A stretch of DNA of 64,000 bases from an uncultured Eubacteriales bacterium (GTDB lineage Bacteria > Bacillota > Clostridia > Oscillospirales > CAG-272): NCBI GenBank assembly GCA_934503195.1, contig CAKSVM010000002.1:18519-82518 (forward strand), written 5' to 3'. The position numbers and the translations under genes are program-made. Below the pieces are notes generated by a model. It did no database searches, was not told the origin of the DNA, and saw nothing but the letters and a program-made list of their open reading frames with translations. This document shows, piece by piece, positions 8,119 through 17,455 of the stretch. Position 1 is the stretch's first letter; every line of letters begins with the position of its first letter.

Positions 8119-8763
8119 TTATCTGACTGATCCGCCGCCGAAAACGCAGAGGGCGTTTATCTTCACGGTCGGGTTTGAGTCGTTGTGGGTCCGGTTCTTC
8201 GACTCGGAGATTCCGCCGAAGAGGGGGATGCAGGTGACCTCGGCGTTGACGTTTTCGGGAAGGATTATGTCGACCCCGCCGAAGACGGCGAGAAGGTCAA
8301 TCACCGCGCCGTCCTGAATCTTCGCTTCGCTGAGCTTAAGGTCGACTCCGCCGAAGAGGGCGGCGCAGAGCGCGCCGGAGAATTCCCTGCCGTTGTAGTT
8401 CGGCGTCCGGCCGGAGAAGATCGCGATATACATGGGCGACGACTTTCCGTCCTTCGCGCGGAAGATTATGAGGAATCCGATCGCGAGGATTATCGCGGGG
8501 ATGAAGAGCTTTGCGAGCCACGACGGCAGGATTCCCGACTGACGGACGAAAAGGAGGATTCCGAGGATCAGCCAACCGGCGTTCCGCGGCGAAAATCCGT
8601 TTCCGGCGATCGAGACGACGGCGGGGATTATGATAAGGAAAGTCCACCAGCCTGGGAAGAAGAGCGTGAAATGCCAGACCTCAAAGACGTTCCCGATGAA
8701 TCCGAGCGCGATGGCGACGAGGATGGTTCCGATTATTATATTTGTGGAAAGCTTCAGTTTCAC
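8119..8763 (-). CDS. LiaF-like membrane protein
   Basis: A 214-aa protein with three or four N-terminal membrane helices (residues ~8-110) and a C-terminal soluble domain rich in FGGVDL/VFGGVDI strand repeats, as in LiaF/DUF5668 proteins. LiaF relatives damp cell-envelope-stress two-component systems, but no histidine kinase is beside it here. The start is a GTG with AAAAGGAG 9 bp upstream. It lies 21 bp after the foldase gene, so they are likely co-transcribed. Confidence 0.8.
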   Translation of the reverse strand: MKLKLSTNIIIGTILVAIALGFIGNVFEVWHFTLFFPGWWTFLIIIPAVVSIAGNGFSPRNAGWLILGILLFVRQSGILPSWLAKLFIPAIILAIGFLIIFRAKDGKSSPMYIAIFSGRTPNYNGREFSGALCAALFGGVDLKLSEAKIQDGAVIDLLAVFGGVDIILPENVNAEVTCIPLFGGISESKNRTHNDSNPTVKINALCVFGGGSVR

Positions 8764-8784
8764 GCCTTGTTTCTCCTTTTAATA

Positions 8785-9903
8785 TCAATAATAGAAGTTA
8801 GCGGTGCAGGTCGCGAGCGGATAGTCGTTTATGACATCCTTGTTGATGACGACGCTGTCGCCGTAGCCCGAGATGAGAGTCTGGAGCTTGACCGCGTTGA
8901 CGGTCGCCCTGATGTCGCCGATCAGCTCGGACTTGTAGGGCTCGGTGTTGTAGGCGTCGTTTTTCAGCTCATAGCGGCGGACGATCGAGATTCCGTATGA
9001 CGACTCAACCGTTTTGGTCTCGCCGACTTTCATCTTCATTACGGCCTGAGTGATTTCGGTGGGGAGGAAGGTGCAGGCCGAGGTGATGTAATATCCGTCC
9101 TCGAAGTGCTGCATTCCGGTGTCCTCGCTGTATTCCGTTACAAGCTTGTCATAGTCCTCTCCGGCGGCGATCCGCTTTTCGAGGTCGGCGGCGAGTTCAA
9201 GCTGAGCGGCCTTTTCGGCCTCGGTGAGCTCGACCGTCTTGTAGGCGGTGCCCTCGTCGTTGACGATCGGCTCGCCGTTCTCATCCTTTTCGTATCTTAC
9301 GTCGGTGCGGATGAGGATATGCTTCATGCGGTAGTAGTTGCTCGTGAAGTACTGTTCGATCTCGGCGTCGGTGGCGGCCTCGATTCCGTTTTCGCCGTAG
9401 AGGTAATCGTTCACGGCCGAGATCTTCGCCTCGGCGATGTAGATATCCTTAAGCATATTGGTGTTGACCCCGTAGGCCGAGAGGGCGGAGTTGAGCGCGG
9501 ATTTGCTGCCGGCCTGAGTGATTTTGGTGTCGATGGCCTGATCGATCTCGTTCATCTTCTCGTCGCTGACGGTGAGGTTATATTCCTCGAAGAGACCGAG
9601 CATGATGGCGTTCTGCATGATCTGCGACGCGGCCATCGCGCCGAGGTAATCGCCGACGGAGACGGTGTCGGTCATTTTACTCGACCAGTACTGAGGGTTA
9701 TCGTTGGTGGTTCCGAACATACTGTAGAGGTACATGGCCTTATACTTACTCATCCAGTAGCAGAACATATTGGAGGTGATCCTGACCTTACCGAAGGTCA
9801 TGGCGGCGGGGTTCGCGCCGCATCCGGCGAGGGTCGCGAGGGTCATTATGACGACGAGCGCGGCGGCGACAATCCGGCGGAGGGTTTTAGACATGGGTTT
9901 CAA
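8785..9903 (-). CDS. PrsA-like peptidyl-prolyl isomerase lipoprotein
   Basis: A 372-aa exported foldase. The signal peptide ends in lipobox LAGC (C28), an N-terminal SurA/PrsA helical region follows, and residues ~195-325 form a parvulin-type domain. The parvulin match rests on MKHILIRT, the EYSEDTG segment and the VGETKTVESSYGISIVRR end. It probably assists folding of exported proteins outside the membrane. Translation likely starts at TTG 9903, since AAAGGAG is 8 bp before it; an ATG three codons later is the alternative. Confidence 0.85.
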   Translation of the reverse strand: MKPMSKTLRRIVAAALVVIMTLATLAGCGANPAAMTFGKVRITSNMFCYWMSKYKAMYLYSMFGTTNDNPQYWSSKMTDTVSVGDYLGAMAASQIMQNAIMLGLFEEYNLTVSDEKMNEIDQAIDTKITQAGSKSALNSALSAYGVNTNMLKDIYIAEAKISAVNDYLYGENGIEAATDAEIEQYFTSNYYRMKHILIRTDVRYEKDENGEPIVNDEGTAYKTVELTEAEKAAQLELAADLEKRIAAGEDYDKLVTEYSEDTGMQHFEDGYYITSACTFLPTEITQAVMKMKVGETKTVESSYGISIVRRYELKNDAYNTEPYKSELIGDIRATVNAVKLQTLISGYGDSVVINKDVINDYPLATCTANFYY

Positions 9904-9937
9904 TTCGGTTGCTCCTTTGTGGATAATGGTAATATAT

Positions 9938-9966
9938 ATTATACATCATTTTCCGCGGTTTGTCTA
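9938..9966 (-). promoter_or_regulatory. Promoter of the foldase-LiaF operon
   Basis: Minus strand TAGACA, 17 bp, TATAAT, about 35 bp before the foldase start. Confidence 0.7.
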
Positions 9967-9983
9967 TAGTTCCGGCGAAAAAT

Positions 9984-12008
9984 TTACACTTTTTTTCTGA
10001 CGCGGTCGTAGACGTAGACCGGAACCGCCGACCAGCCGTGGCAGAGACTTCCCGCCTTGCCGAACGCCGCGTCGCCCTCGATCGTCTCCCAGAAGCTCGT
10101 CGCGCCGTGAGTGAGCATATGACCGAACTTCTCCGCGATGTCGTTCATCACGAAGTCCTCGTTTCCGTCCTTTGAGAGGAGCGCGTCGTACTTGAATATG
10201 CTGTGGCTGAGCGTCACCGCGATAAGCTTTCCCGACTTCAGGGCTTCGAGAACGCGCCCGAGTCTTTCCTCCGGAACCGCGCCAGCACAGACGAGAAGCG
10301 AATTCGTGAGCTCGGCGAAGTGACTCCGCCTGCCGCCGCGGAGATAAGACGCGTAGACGCCCTTCTCGGGATCGTAGAAGGCCTCCGCGGCTTTGTTTAT
10401 TTCGCTTCTGAGATTCAGATAACGCTCCGAATCGGCGTCGCCGAGCCTCTCGCATAGCTTTGAAAGCGATCCGAAGGCCATCGAGACGAAGGCTGAGAGC
10501 GGCGCGTCGTATCCGATTCCGTTGTCGCGCGACTCGCTAAGGTTTGTCTGCCATTCGTAGAAGTTCCAGTATTTCGGCTCGGCGAAGCAGGCGATGAGGC
10601 CGTTTTCAAGCCTTGAGGCGAAGGTTTCCGCGATTTTCTTCGCGGTCGGGAGAAGTTCTTTCGCCGTCTTTTCGTCGCCGCTGAACTCAAGGTATTCGAG
10701 AAGCTGCACGATGAAGATCGCCGAGAAGCAGGGAATCGTGATCGGAACCCGCGCGGGCGAGCAGAGTTCGAGCATCCCGTCCTCGCGGAGCGAATGCGCG
10801 ATGAGTCTCAGCGACGCCGCCGCGAATCTCGTCTCGCCGAAGGCTATGTAGCCGCAGAGCATCTGATTGCGCGAATCCATCGTGTAGAGCGACTGCTCGC
10901 GCCAAGGGCAGTCCTCGTAATGCTCGTGCATACAGAGTTCAAGCGTTCTCACACAGACGTCGTAGATCATTTTATGGAGCCGGTCGCCGATCGGACAGGG
11001 ATTCGCCGCCGGGAGCGGATAATCGGTCGGGCGGATTCCGACGTTATGGATTTTCGCGGTCTTCGCGAAGATGTGAATCTGCATGAATCTGAGTCCGAGG
11101 CGCAGAAGGGGATTCTCAAAGGTGTTCCGTCCGGCCTTCGCGAGATAACGCGCGGCGAAATTGCGGTTTCCGATCGAGGTTCTGACCTTTAAGTCGGCGA
11201 GGTGTTCGCCCCAGCCGACGAGGATTTCGCAGTCCTCGGGAACCTCGACGTCAAAGGTCATGAAGCCCGCGCTCTCGGCTCCGAGGTCGATTATCGCGGC
11301 GATTCCGTCGCCGTCCCAGACCTTAAGCTCAATTCCCGCGTCGGATGGGAGCTTCGCGCCGCCGCCGTCGACCGCGCTGACCGAGAGCGACGAGTCCTGC
11401 ATCCGCTCGGCCGCCGTGCCGTCCTTTTTCCGCTCGGTGAAGGAGCCGAAGTTGATCATACGCCCCCCGGACGGCTTTCCGATTCTGAGCTTTTCGACCG
11501 GGCGGGGGAGATATTCGTCGAATCCTTCGACGACCTTCGCCGGAATCCATTCGGTTTCGTCAGCCGTGGAATCGTAGCCGAAGGTGAAGCCGAGCTGTGA
11601 AGAGACCTTTCCGACTCCCTCTCCCGAAGCGTAGTTCGGGTCGGCGCGGCAGAGCGTTTCCTCGCCCGAAGCGGCCGTTATTACTCCGTTTGCCGTGACC
11701 TCGAAGATGACAAACGGCGGCTTGTTCCGGCAGGTCGAAAAATCGACGCCGGGATGATGCGCGATGATCAGAAGCTCGTTCTCACCGTCCTTCACGAACG
11801 GCGAGATGTCGGGCTCGTCGAAGAACTGAAGATCCTCGTAGCCGGGATACTGTCCGGCGTCGACGAAGCTTCCGTTTATGTAGAGCGCGTAATTTCCGTC
11901 GCAGGAGACGCGGACTCTGTCGCCCTTTCCGAATTTTGCCGAAAAGTCGGCGTAGGTGTTGACTCCGGACGAGGGAGTCCAGATCCGTTTCGCTTTCTCA
12001 AATTTCAT
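9984..12008 (-). CDS. Alpha-L-rhamnosidase-like glycoside hydrolase (GH78 type)
   Basis: A 674-aa enzyme without signal peptide, so probably cytosolic. Two beta-sandwich regions (1-170, 175-330) precede an (alpha/alpha)6-barrel region. The signature HYEDCPWREQSLYTMDSR spans 363-380, with acidic residues D366, E371 and D378 at positions expected for GH78 catalysis. It would release terminal alpha-L-rhamnose from plant or microbial glycans. It follows the AraC regulator by 15 bp, and GTGAGGT lies before its ATG. Confidence 0.8.
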   Translation of the reverse strand: MKFEKAKRIWTPSSGVNTYADFSAKFGKGDRVRVSCDGNYALYINGSFVDAGQYPGYEDLQFFDEPDISPFVKDGENELLIIAHHPGVDFSTCRNKPPFVIFEVTANGVITAASGEETLCRADPNYASGEGVGKVSSQLGFTFGYDSTADETEWIPAKVVEGFDEYLPRPVEKLRIGKPSGGRMINFGSFTERKKDGTAAERMQDSSLSVSAVDGGGAKLPSDAGIELKVWDGDGIAAIIDLGAESAGFMTFDVEVPEDCEILVGWGEHLADLKVRTSIGNRNFAARYLAKAGRNTFENPLLRLGLRFMQIHIFAKTAKIHNVGIRPTDYPLPAANPCPIGDRLHKMIYDVCVRTLELCMHEHYEDCPWREQSLYTMDSRNQMLCGYIAFGETRFAAASLRLIAHSLREDGMLELCSPARVPITIPCFSAIFIVQLLEYLEFSGDEKTAKELLPTAKKIAETFASRLENGLIACFAEPKYWNFYEWQTNLSESRDNGIGYDAPLSAFVSMAFGSLSKLCERLGDADSERYLNLRSEINKAAEAFYDPEKGVYASYLRGGRRSHFAELTNSLLVCAGAVPEERLGRVLEALKSGKLIAVTLSHSIFKYDALLSKDGNEDFVMNDIAEKFGHMLTHGATSFWETIEGDAAFGKAGSLCHGWSAVPVYVYDRVRKKV

Positions 12009-12023
12009 TATGTTACCTCACTT

Positions 12024-12827
12024 TTAGTTTTTTCTGTATTCCGACGGCGAGACGCCGAATTTCTTTCGGAAATGTCTGTAGAGATCCGACGGTGAGTTGA
12101 AGCCGGAGCGCGTGCAGACCTCGGTCACACTCAGATCCCCGGTCAGAAGCCCGGCCGCGACCTTGACTCTGAAATCGGCTAAGAATTCCATCGGCGTCAG
12201 GTCGTATTCGCGGCGGAATTCCTTGATGAACCAGCTCGTGCAGAAGCCGCATTCCGAAGCGAGATCGGCGTTTGTCAGCGGCTCGGAGTAGTCGAGCATG
12301 ATCCGCCGCAGTGCCGGGAAGAGCCGCCCCGAGTCGGTTTTCACCTCGGGGAGATTGTCGGGGAGCTTCGCTAAGAAAAGCGCGAACCAGAGCGCGGCCT
12401 CGTAGCTGTCGCGCGTCTCGATCATCGAAATGAGTATCTCCGCGAGCTTTTTGTCGCGGATCACGGGCGGCATCGACGCGGGGAGCTTTCTCCTTGGCTC
12501 GATTTTCGCGTATCCGAGCAGGAGGTCGGCGTCAAAATATATGAACTCGCACCGGCAGGACTTTGACACGCTTCGCGAATAATGGTGGACGCCGGGCGGG
12601 ATTATCATGACGTCTCCGGGGTGAATCGCCTCGACTATGTCGCCGACAAGCCAGAGTCCGTTCCCGCAGCGGCAGTATCCGACCTCGCAGACATTGTGAA
12701 AGTGCAGTGAGTCGATTTCGCCCGCGGGGAGTCCCATCGCGTTCCGGTCGCGCGAGATCAGTCCCGGTGTCTGCGGGAAAAAAACGGGTGAAGAGCTTTT
12801 TTGCACGATATTCGCCACTTTTTCCAT
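12024..12827 (-). CDS. AraC-family regulator of the rhamnosidase locus
   Basis: A 267-aa protein with an N-terminal cupin sensor (HFHNVCEVGYC, HPGDVMIIPPGVHHY) and a C-terminal double HTH (ADLASECGFC, VTEVCTRSGFNSPSDLYRHFRKKFGVSPSEYR). The ATG at 12836 is glued to the GGAGG, so I use 12827, which has a 9-bp spacing. It is upstream of the rhamnosidase and divergent from the glycosidase at 12898, so it probably controls both. Confidence 0.88.
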   Translation of the reverse strand: MEKVANIVQKSSSPVFFPQTPGLISRDRNAMGLPAGEIDSLHFHNVCEVGYCRCGNGLWLVGDIVEAIHPGDVMIIPPGVHHYSRSVSKSCRCEFIYFDADLLLGYAKIEPRRKLPASMPPVIRDKKLAEILISMIETRDSYEAALWFALFLAKLPDNLPEVKTDSGRLFPALRRIMLDYSEPLTNADLASECGFCTSWFIKEFRREYDLTPMEFLADFRVKVAAGLLTGDLSVTEVCTRSGFNSPSDLYRHFRKKFGVSPSEYRKN

Positions 12828-12897
12828 TGATTTCATCCTCCCTGAGTGTTATCATTATTATAGCACATATCTTCATAAAAATCAAGGAGGTTCTGAA

Positions 12898-14970
12898 ATG
12901 TTTATTGAATCGAAAGGGATAAAAATCGGGTTCTCGGAGGATTTCCGGAAAATCACGTCGCTTGTCCTCGGAAACGAGGAGAGAATCGGCGAGACTCTGC
13001 CGCTCTTCTTTCTGCGGCTCCGCGACGCGAAGGGAAATCCGGTCATTCTGAACGGAGGCGACGCGAAAATATCCGCGTCCGACGTGGTATCCACGGAAAA
13101 ACGTCTTACGCTGACATATCACTTTGAGCCGCTCGACGTGGTTGTAAGTGTTTCCGGCGGAGAGCGGATCGAATGGGGGCTTAAGGTAGAAAATCATTCT
13201 CCGCTCGCCGTCGAGTACGTCGACTTCCCGAACATAAGCGTCGGGGGGAAGCTGAGGCGAAACGGCGGCGACGGCGCGATTGTCTCGTCCTACAACGAGG
13301 GGCTTTATGTCGACGACGCGTCGATGAAGCGCGACATGGCCGCGCCCGAGTATCCGTCGCAGGGCTGGTACATGATGTTCCCGTATATGCTTTCGTCGCA
13401 GTTCATGCTCTATCTCGCCGGGGATCACGGACTATATATCGGCGTCCACGACACAAAGCGCGCGCCGAAGGGACTCGACTTTGCCTGCGGCGATAACTCG
13501 ACGCTCTTCCGGATCCGGGATTTCGTCGGCGGGGAATACGGCTCGGACATCGCGCTTCCGCCGATCGCCTGGGAATACTTTGACGGCGGCTGGCAGGACG
13601 GCGCGGAGATCTACCGCGGATGGATGAACCCGACTCTCGGGATAAAGCCGCTCGCCGAACTCGACGTCCCCGACTGGTACAAGAGCGATATGCCGCTTGT
13701 GATCACATATCCCGTGCGCGGAATTCACGACATGGACGAGATGAAGCCGAACAAGCTCTTCCCCTACGAAAACGTCCTCCCGATCGTCAGAGAGCTTGAG
13801 GAGAGGACGAAATCGCGGATCATGGTGCTTCTCATGCACTGGGAGGGAACCGCTCCGTGGGCTCCGCCGTACGTCTGGCCGCCTTACGGCGGGGCGGAGA
13901 GCTTCCTTGAATTCATGAGAAAGCTTCATGAGCGCGGGGATCTTCTCGGCGTCTATTGCAGCGGACTCGGATTCACCGAGCAGTCGAATCTGATCGACTC
14001 TTATAATATGGTAGAAAGCGTTCTCAGAAATCAGTTTGACCTCGGATTCTGCCGCGCGCCCGATCAGTCGCTCCCGCACAGCCGGATCTGTACCGGACAG
14101 CGCGTCGGATATGATGTCTGCCCGGCTTCGAGGGTCGGAAAGAAGCTGCTCGACGACGCGCTCGAACCGCTTCTGAAATCGGGCGTTGACTACGTTCAGG
14201 CTCTCGATCAGAATCACGGCGGCGGAATGTACTTCTGCTACGCGAAGGATCACGGTCATCCCCCGGTCCCGGGCGGATGGATGACGAAGGCTTCGGCTGA
14301 GCTTCTGCGCGGCTGGAAGTCGATCTGCCCCGAAACGCTTCTCGGATGCGAATCGGCGGCGGCCGAGCCTTACATCGACTCGCTGAGGCTTTCCGACAAC
14401 CGCTATGAGCTCTGCTACCGCCACGGAAAGGCGATTCCGCTCTATTCGTTCCTCTATCATCCGTATCTGAAGAACTTCATGGGAAATCAGGTGTCCTGTC
14501 CGCTCGATTACACGACCGGGCTGCTCGAATACCGGCTCGCCTACTCGTTCGCGGCGGGAGATCTTTTGACGCTTGTCCTTAACGACGACGGCGAGGTTAT
14601 GTTCCACTGGGGAATGCGCGACTTCTCGAAGACGCCCGACCGGGACGAGATCATCGGCTTTGTGGCGAAGCTTCAGGAGTTCCACAAGCGTTATCCGGCG
14701 GTCTTCCGCGGAGCCGGAATGGTGAAGCCGAAGGCGTTTGAGTGCGACGAGATTGTGCTCGAAAAGCTCGGCGGCGGCGTTCCGTCCTACGACTCGGCGG
14801 TGCTTTCGACGGCCTGGAGAGTCGGTGAGAAGACGATCCAGATCTTCGTCAACTGGACGAAGGAGGAGAGAATCTGCCGCTTTGAAAACGGCACGGAACT
14901 GAGACTTTCGCCGCTTTCGGCCGGGGCGATGGAATTTGACTGCGAAGTCTGTTTGACGCCGATTGAGTGA
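12898..14970 (+). CDS. DUF6259-type putative glycoside hydrolase
   Basis: A 690-aa protein without signal peptide. Residues 1-220 look like a beta-sandwich; the middle has the TIM-barrel-like WEYFDGGWQDGAEIYRGWM and VLLMHWEGTAPWAPPYVWPPYGG; DYVQALDQNHGGGMYF and GCESAAAEPYIDSLR could supply acidic catalysts. This resembles DUF6259 proteins of gut Clostridia found in glycan loci. Substrate is unknown. It is divergent from the AraC gene, has AAGGAGG before the ATG, and is followed by a solute-binding lipoprotein. Confidence 0.7.
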   Translation: MFIESKGIKIGFSEDFRKITSLVLGNEERIGETLPLFFLRLRDAKGNPVILNGGDAKISASDVVSTEKRLTLTYHFEPLDVVVSVSGGERIEWGLKVENHSPLAVEYVDFPNISVGGKLRRNGGDGAIVSSYNEGLYVDDASMKRDMAAPEYPSQGWYMMFPYMLSSQFMLYLAGDHGLYIGVHDTKRAPKGLDFACGDNSTLFRIRDFVGGEYGSDIALPPIAWEYFDGGWQDGAEIYRGWMNPTLGIKPLAELDVPDWYKSDMPLVITYPVRGIHDMDEMKPNKLFPYENVLPIVRELEERTKSRIMVLLMHWEGTAPWAPPYVWPPYGGAESFLEFMRKLHERGDLLGVYCSGLGFTEQSNLIDSYNMVESVLRNQFDLGFCRAPDQSLPHSRICTGQRVGYDVCPASRVGKKLLDDALEPLLKSGVDYVQALDQNHGGGMYFCYAKDHGHPPVPGGWMTKASAELLRGWKSICPETLLGCESAAAEPYIDSLRLSDNRYELCYRHGKAIPLYSFLYHPYLKNFMGNQVSCPLDYTTGLLEYRLAYSFAAGDLLTLVLNDDGEVMFHWGMRDFSKTPDRDEIIGFVAKLQEFHKRYPAVFRGAGMVKPKAFECDEIVLEKLGGGVPSYDSAVLSTAWRVGEKTIQIFVNWTKEERICRFENGTELRLSPLSAGAMEFDCEVCLTPIE

Positions 14971-14986
14971 AAGGAAGCAATATATA

Positions 14987-16441
14987 ATGAAGAAATTTAC
15001 GATTCTGCCCCTCGCGCTCGCGCTTATCCTGACCTCCTGCGGGGCGGAGAAGCTTCCGGATGAGACGACGGCGGGGGATACGACGACCGCCGCCGGTGAG
15101 TCAGGCGAGACGACCGGACTTTCGGCCGAGCTTCCAGACGCCGACTACGGCGGGTATGAGTTCAGGGTTCTGATCCGCCCGAAGACGACGGTTGACTGGG
15201 CGGGGGATATGTTCCGCGAGTCGAGCGGCGACGTGCTTGACGACGCGGTTTACAACCGGAATCAGGCGGTCGAGGAAAAACTCGGCGTGAAGCTTGTCAA
15301 GGTCGAGTCGTCCGACGCTAACTACGCGGGCGACGGAAAGAACTCTATCTTAGCCGGGGACGACGCGTATGATCTCATAATGCCGCACACGAGAACGGCG
15401 TTCGGCTACGCGGAGGAAGGACTCTGCCTCGACTTCAACGATCTGCGCTACGTCGACCTCGACAAGCCGTGGTGGAACGCCGACGCGCGCGAGAGCTTCA
15501 CGATCAACGATAAGCTCTATGTGATGACCGGGGACATCAGCTTCCAGCTTCTCGGGCAGTCGATGTGCCTCTTCTTCAACAAGACTCTGCTTGACAGGTA
15601 CAACGAGGAATACCCATATCAGACTGTCGCCGACATGAAGTGGACGCTTGAGGAGTTCGGACGGCTCGTCGCGCTCTGCTCGGACGATCTCAACGGCGAC
15701 GGCAGGATGACCGACACCGACGATCTCTTCGGTTACTCGACGCATCAGTGGCGCGGGCCGATGCAGGCTCTCGTGATCTGCGGCGGGCGGGTCGCTTCGA
15801 AGGACAAGAATGGCGATATCGTCCTCTCGCTGAACACCGAGCGGGTTCAGAAGTGCTTTGAGGACTTCTTCAAGATCGCCGACTCGGCGAACGTCAACCT
15901 CCAGATGAACAAGGAGAACGCCGCGAAGGGCGATTACTTCATCGACGTCTTCCGCGACGGACGGGCTTTGTTCCTCTCGGCGAATCTCAACAATGCGTCG
16001 TATATGCGGAGCATGAAGGACGATTTCGGAATAATTCCGTCGCCGATGTACGACGAGTCGGACGGGAGATATTACACGAACGTCGACGGCGGTCTGCATC
16101 TGCTGATCGTGCCGAAGACGGCTTCGGATCCGGATCGGACGTCGGCGGTGCTTGAGGCTCTTTCGGCCGAGGGGTACAGCCGCGTCATGCCGGCCTACTA
16201 CGAGGTCGCGCTGACGACGAAATATGTCCGCGACGAGCTTTCGGTCGCGATGATCGATCTTATACGCGACGCGCGGGTACTCGATCTCGGCTACAACAAC
16301 AACGGACTCACCGGGCGGTTTGCGTCGTTCGGGTATTTCCTCGCGGACGATCCGAACCACGCCTTCGCCTCGTTCTACGCGAAATACGAGTCAGAGGTGA
16401 AGACCGGAATGGAGAAGGATCTCGAAAGCTACGGAAAATAA
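14987..16441 (+). CDS. Extracellular solute-binding lipoprotein
   Basis: A 484-aa lipoprotein with lipobox LTSC (C19), a Thr-rich linker (to about residue 45) and a large type 2 periplasmic-binding fold. It probably presents oligosaccharides to an ABC importer, but no permease genes are in the window. The ATG 14987 has AAAGGAAG upstream; a TTG at 14963 inside the previous gene is less likely. It is co-transcribed with the DUF6259 glycosidase. Related to the proteins at 22117 and the pseudogene at 16486. Confidence 0.82.
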   Translation: MKKFTILPLALALILTSCGAEKLPDETTAGDTTTAAGESGETTGLSAELPDADYGGYEFRVLIRPKTTVDWAGDMFRESSGDVLDDAVYNRNQAVEEKLGVKLVKVESSDANYAGDGKNSILAGDDAYDLIMPHTRTAFGYAEEGLCLDFNDLRYVDLDKPWWNADARESFTINDKLYVMTGDISFQLLGQSMCLFFNKTLLDRYNEEYPYQTVADMKWTLEEFGRLVALCSDDLNGDGRMTDTDDLFGYSTHQWRGPMQALVICGGRVASKDKNGDIVLSLNTERVQKCFEDFFKIADSANVNLQMNKENAAKGDYFIDVFRDGRALFLSANLNNASYMRSMKDDFGIIPSPMYDESDGRYYTNVDGGLHLLIVPKTASDPDRTSAVLEALSAEGYSRVMPAYYEVALTTKYVRDELSVAMIDLIRDARVLDLGYNNNGLTGRFASFGYFLADDPNHAFASFYAKYESEVKTGMEKDLESYGK

Positions 16442-16447
16442 AACACA

Positions 16448-16473
16448 CCGCCCGCCGGATTTCCGGCGGGCGG
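16448..16473. terminator. Bidirectional hairpin between convergent genes
   Basis: Perfect 11-bp stem CCGCCCGCCGG / CCGGCGGGCGG, flanked by AACAC/GTGTT. It separates the solute-binding gene from the convergent pseudogene. Confidence 0.75.
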
Positions 16474-16485
16474 ATTTCGCGTGTT

Positions 16486-17455
16486 TCAGCGGTCGCGGTA
16501 GGCGCTGTTTATCTCGTCGAGCTTGGCGTTCGCGGTGTTTTCGTACTTCGCGTAGAAGGTCGGAAGGACGTTATAGTGTCCGTCGGCGCAGAGGGCTTCG
16601 ATGATGATCGACGTGCGCTCGGGATCGGAGGCCGTCTTGGGGACGCCGATCATGTTGCATCCGGCGTCGACGTTCGAGTAATATCTGTCGTACGACTCGT
16701 CGAACTTCGGCCACGGGATGATTCCGAAGTCGGCCTTCATGTCGCGCAGATTTTCAGAAGCTTGATGTTCTGGTCGATGAAGAGCGCGCGGTTTTCGACG
16801 AAGGCCTTGGTGTTGACGTCGTTGTTTCCGTCGATGGCGATATTGACGCTTCCGCTGTCGGCGAGGGCGAAGAACTTATCGAAGATCTCGACCGTCCGCT
16901 CGGTGTTAAGTGAGAGGACAAGCTCGTCGTTTTCGTCCTTGGTGCAGATCCGCTGACCGCCCGAGTAGAGCACCTGAATCGGTCCGACCCACTGCGAGGT
17001 GACGTGGCCGAGGCGATCCGACTCAACGCTCAGGCTTCCGTTGCCGTCAAGATCCTCCGAGCCGTCGCGGACGTACTTCGAGAAGAGGTCGAACGTCCAC
17101 TTTCCGTCGCGCACCGTGTCGTAGATCCCCTCGATTTTGAGATCCTCGAAGAGCTTCTTGTTGAAGAGCATCGCGTCGGCCGCGCCGAGATTCTGATAGC
17201 TGATGTCCCCGGCGCAGGTGTAGAGCTTATCCGCGACCGAGAGATTCTCGCGCGCGTCCTGGTTCCACCACGGCTTGTCGAGGTCGATATAGGGCGGCTG
17301 TTGCGCTCGTAGATCGCGTCGGTCATGATGTCTCCGTCGGCGTCCCCGACGTACATATCGGCGATGAAGGTATCGTCGTCGCGGATGTACATGACGAAAT
17401 CGTAGCCGTTGTAGTTCTTTTCGGGAAGATCGTCGGAGATTTTTCCGTCGGTCGT
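16486..17455 (-). pseudogene. Decayed solute-binding protein gene
   Basis: On the minus strand the remains read KISDDLPEKNYNGYDFV..., then PYIDLDKPWWN..., a long central part (to 16737) and MKADFGIIPWPKFDES... to the stop at 16486. Compared with the intact paralogue at 14987 it lacks the signal peptide and linker. It also lacks ~60 residues after IYERN with a frame change (near 17300), has a frameshift near 16765, and lacks ~70 residues between VLPTFY and AKYEN. It starts directly at the stop of the AraC gene, as if a deletion joined them. Confidence 0.88.
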
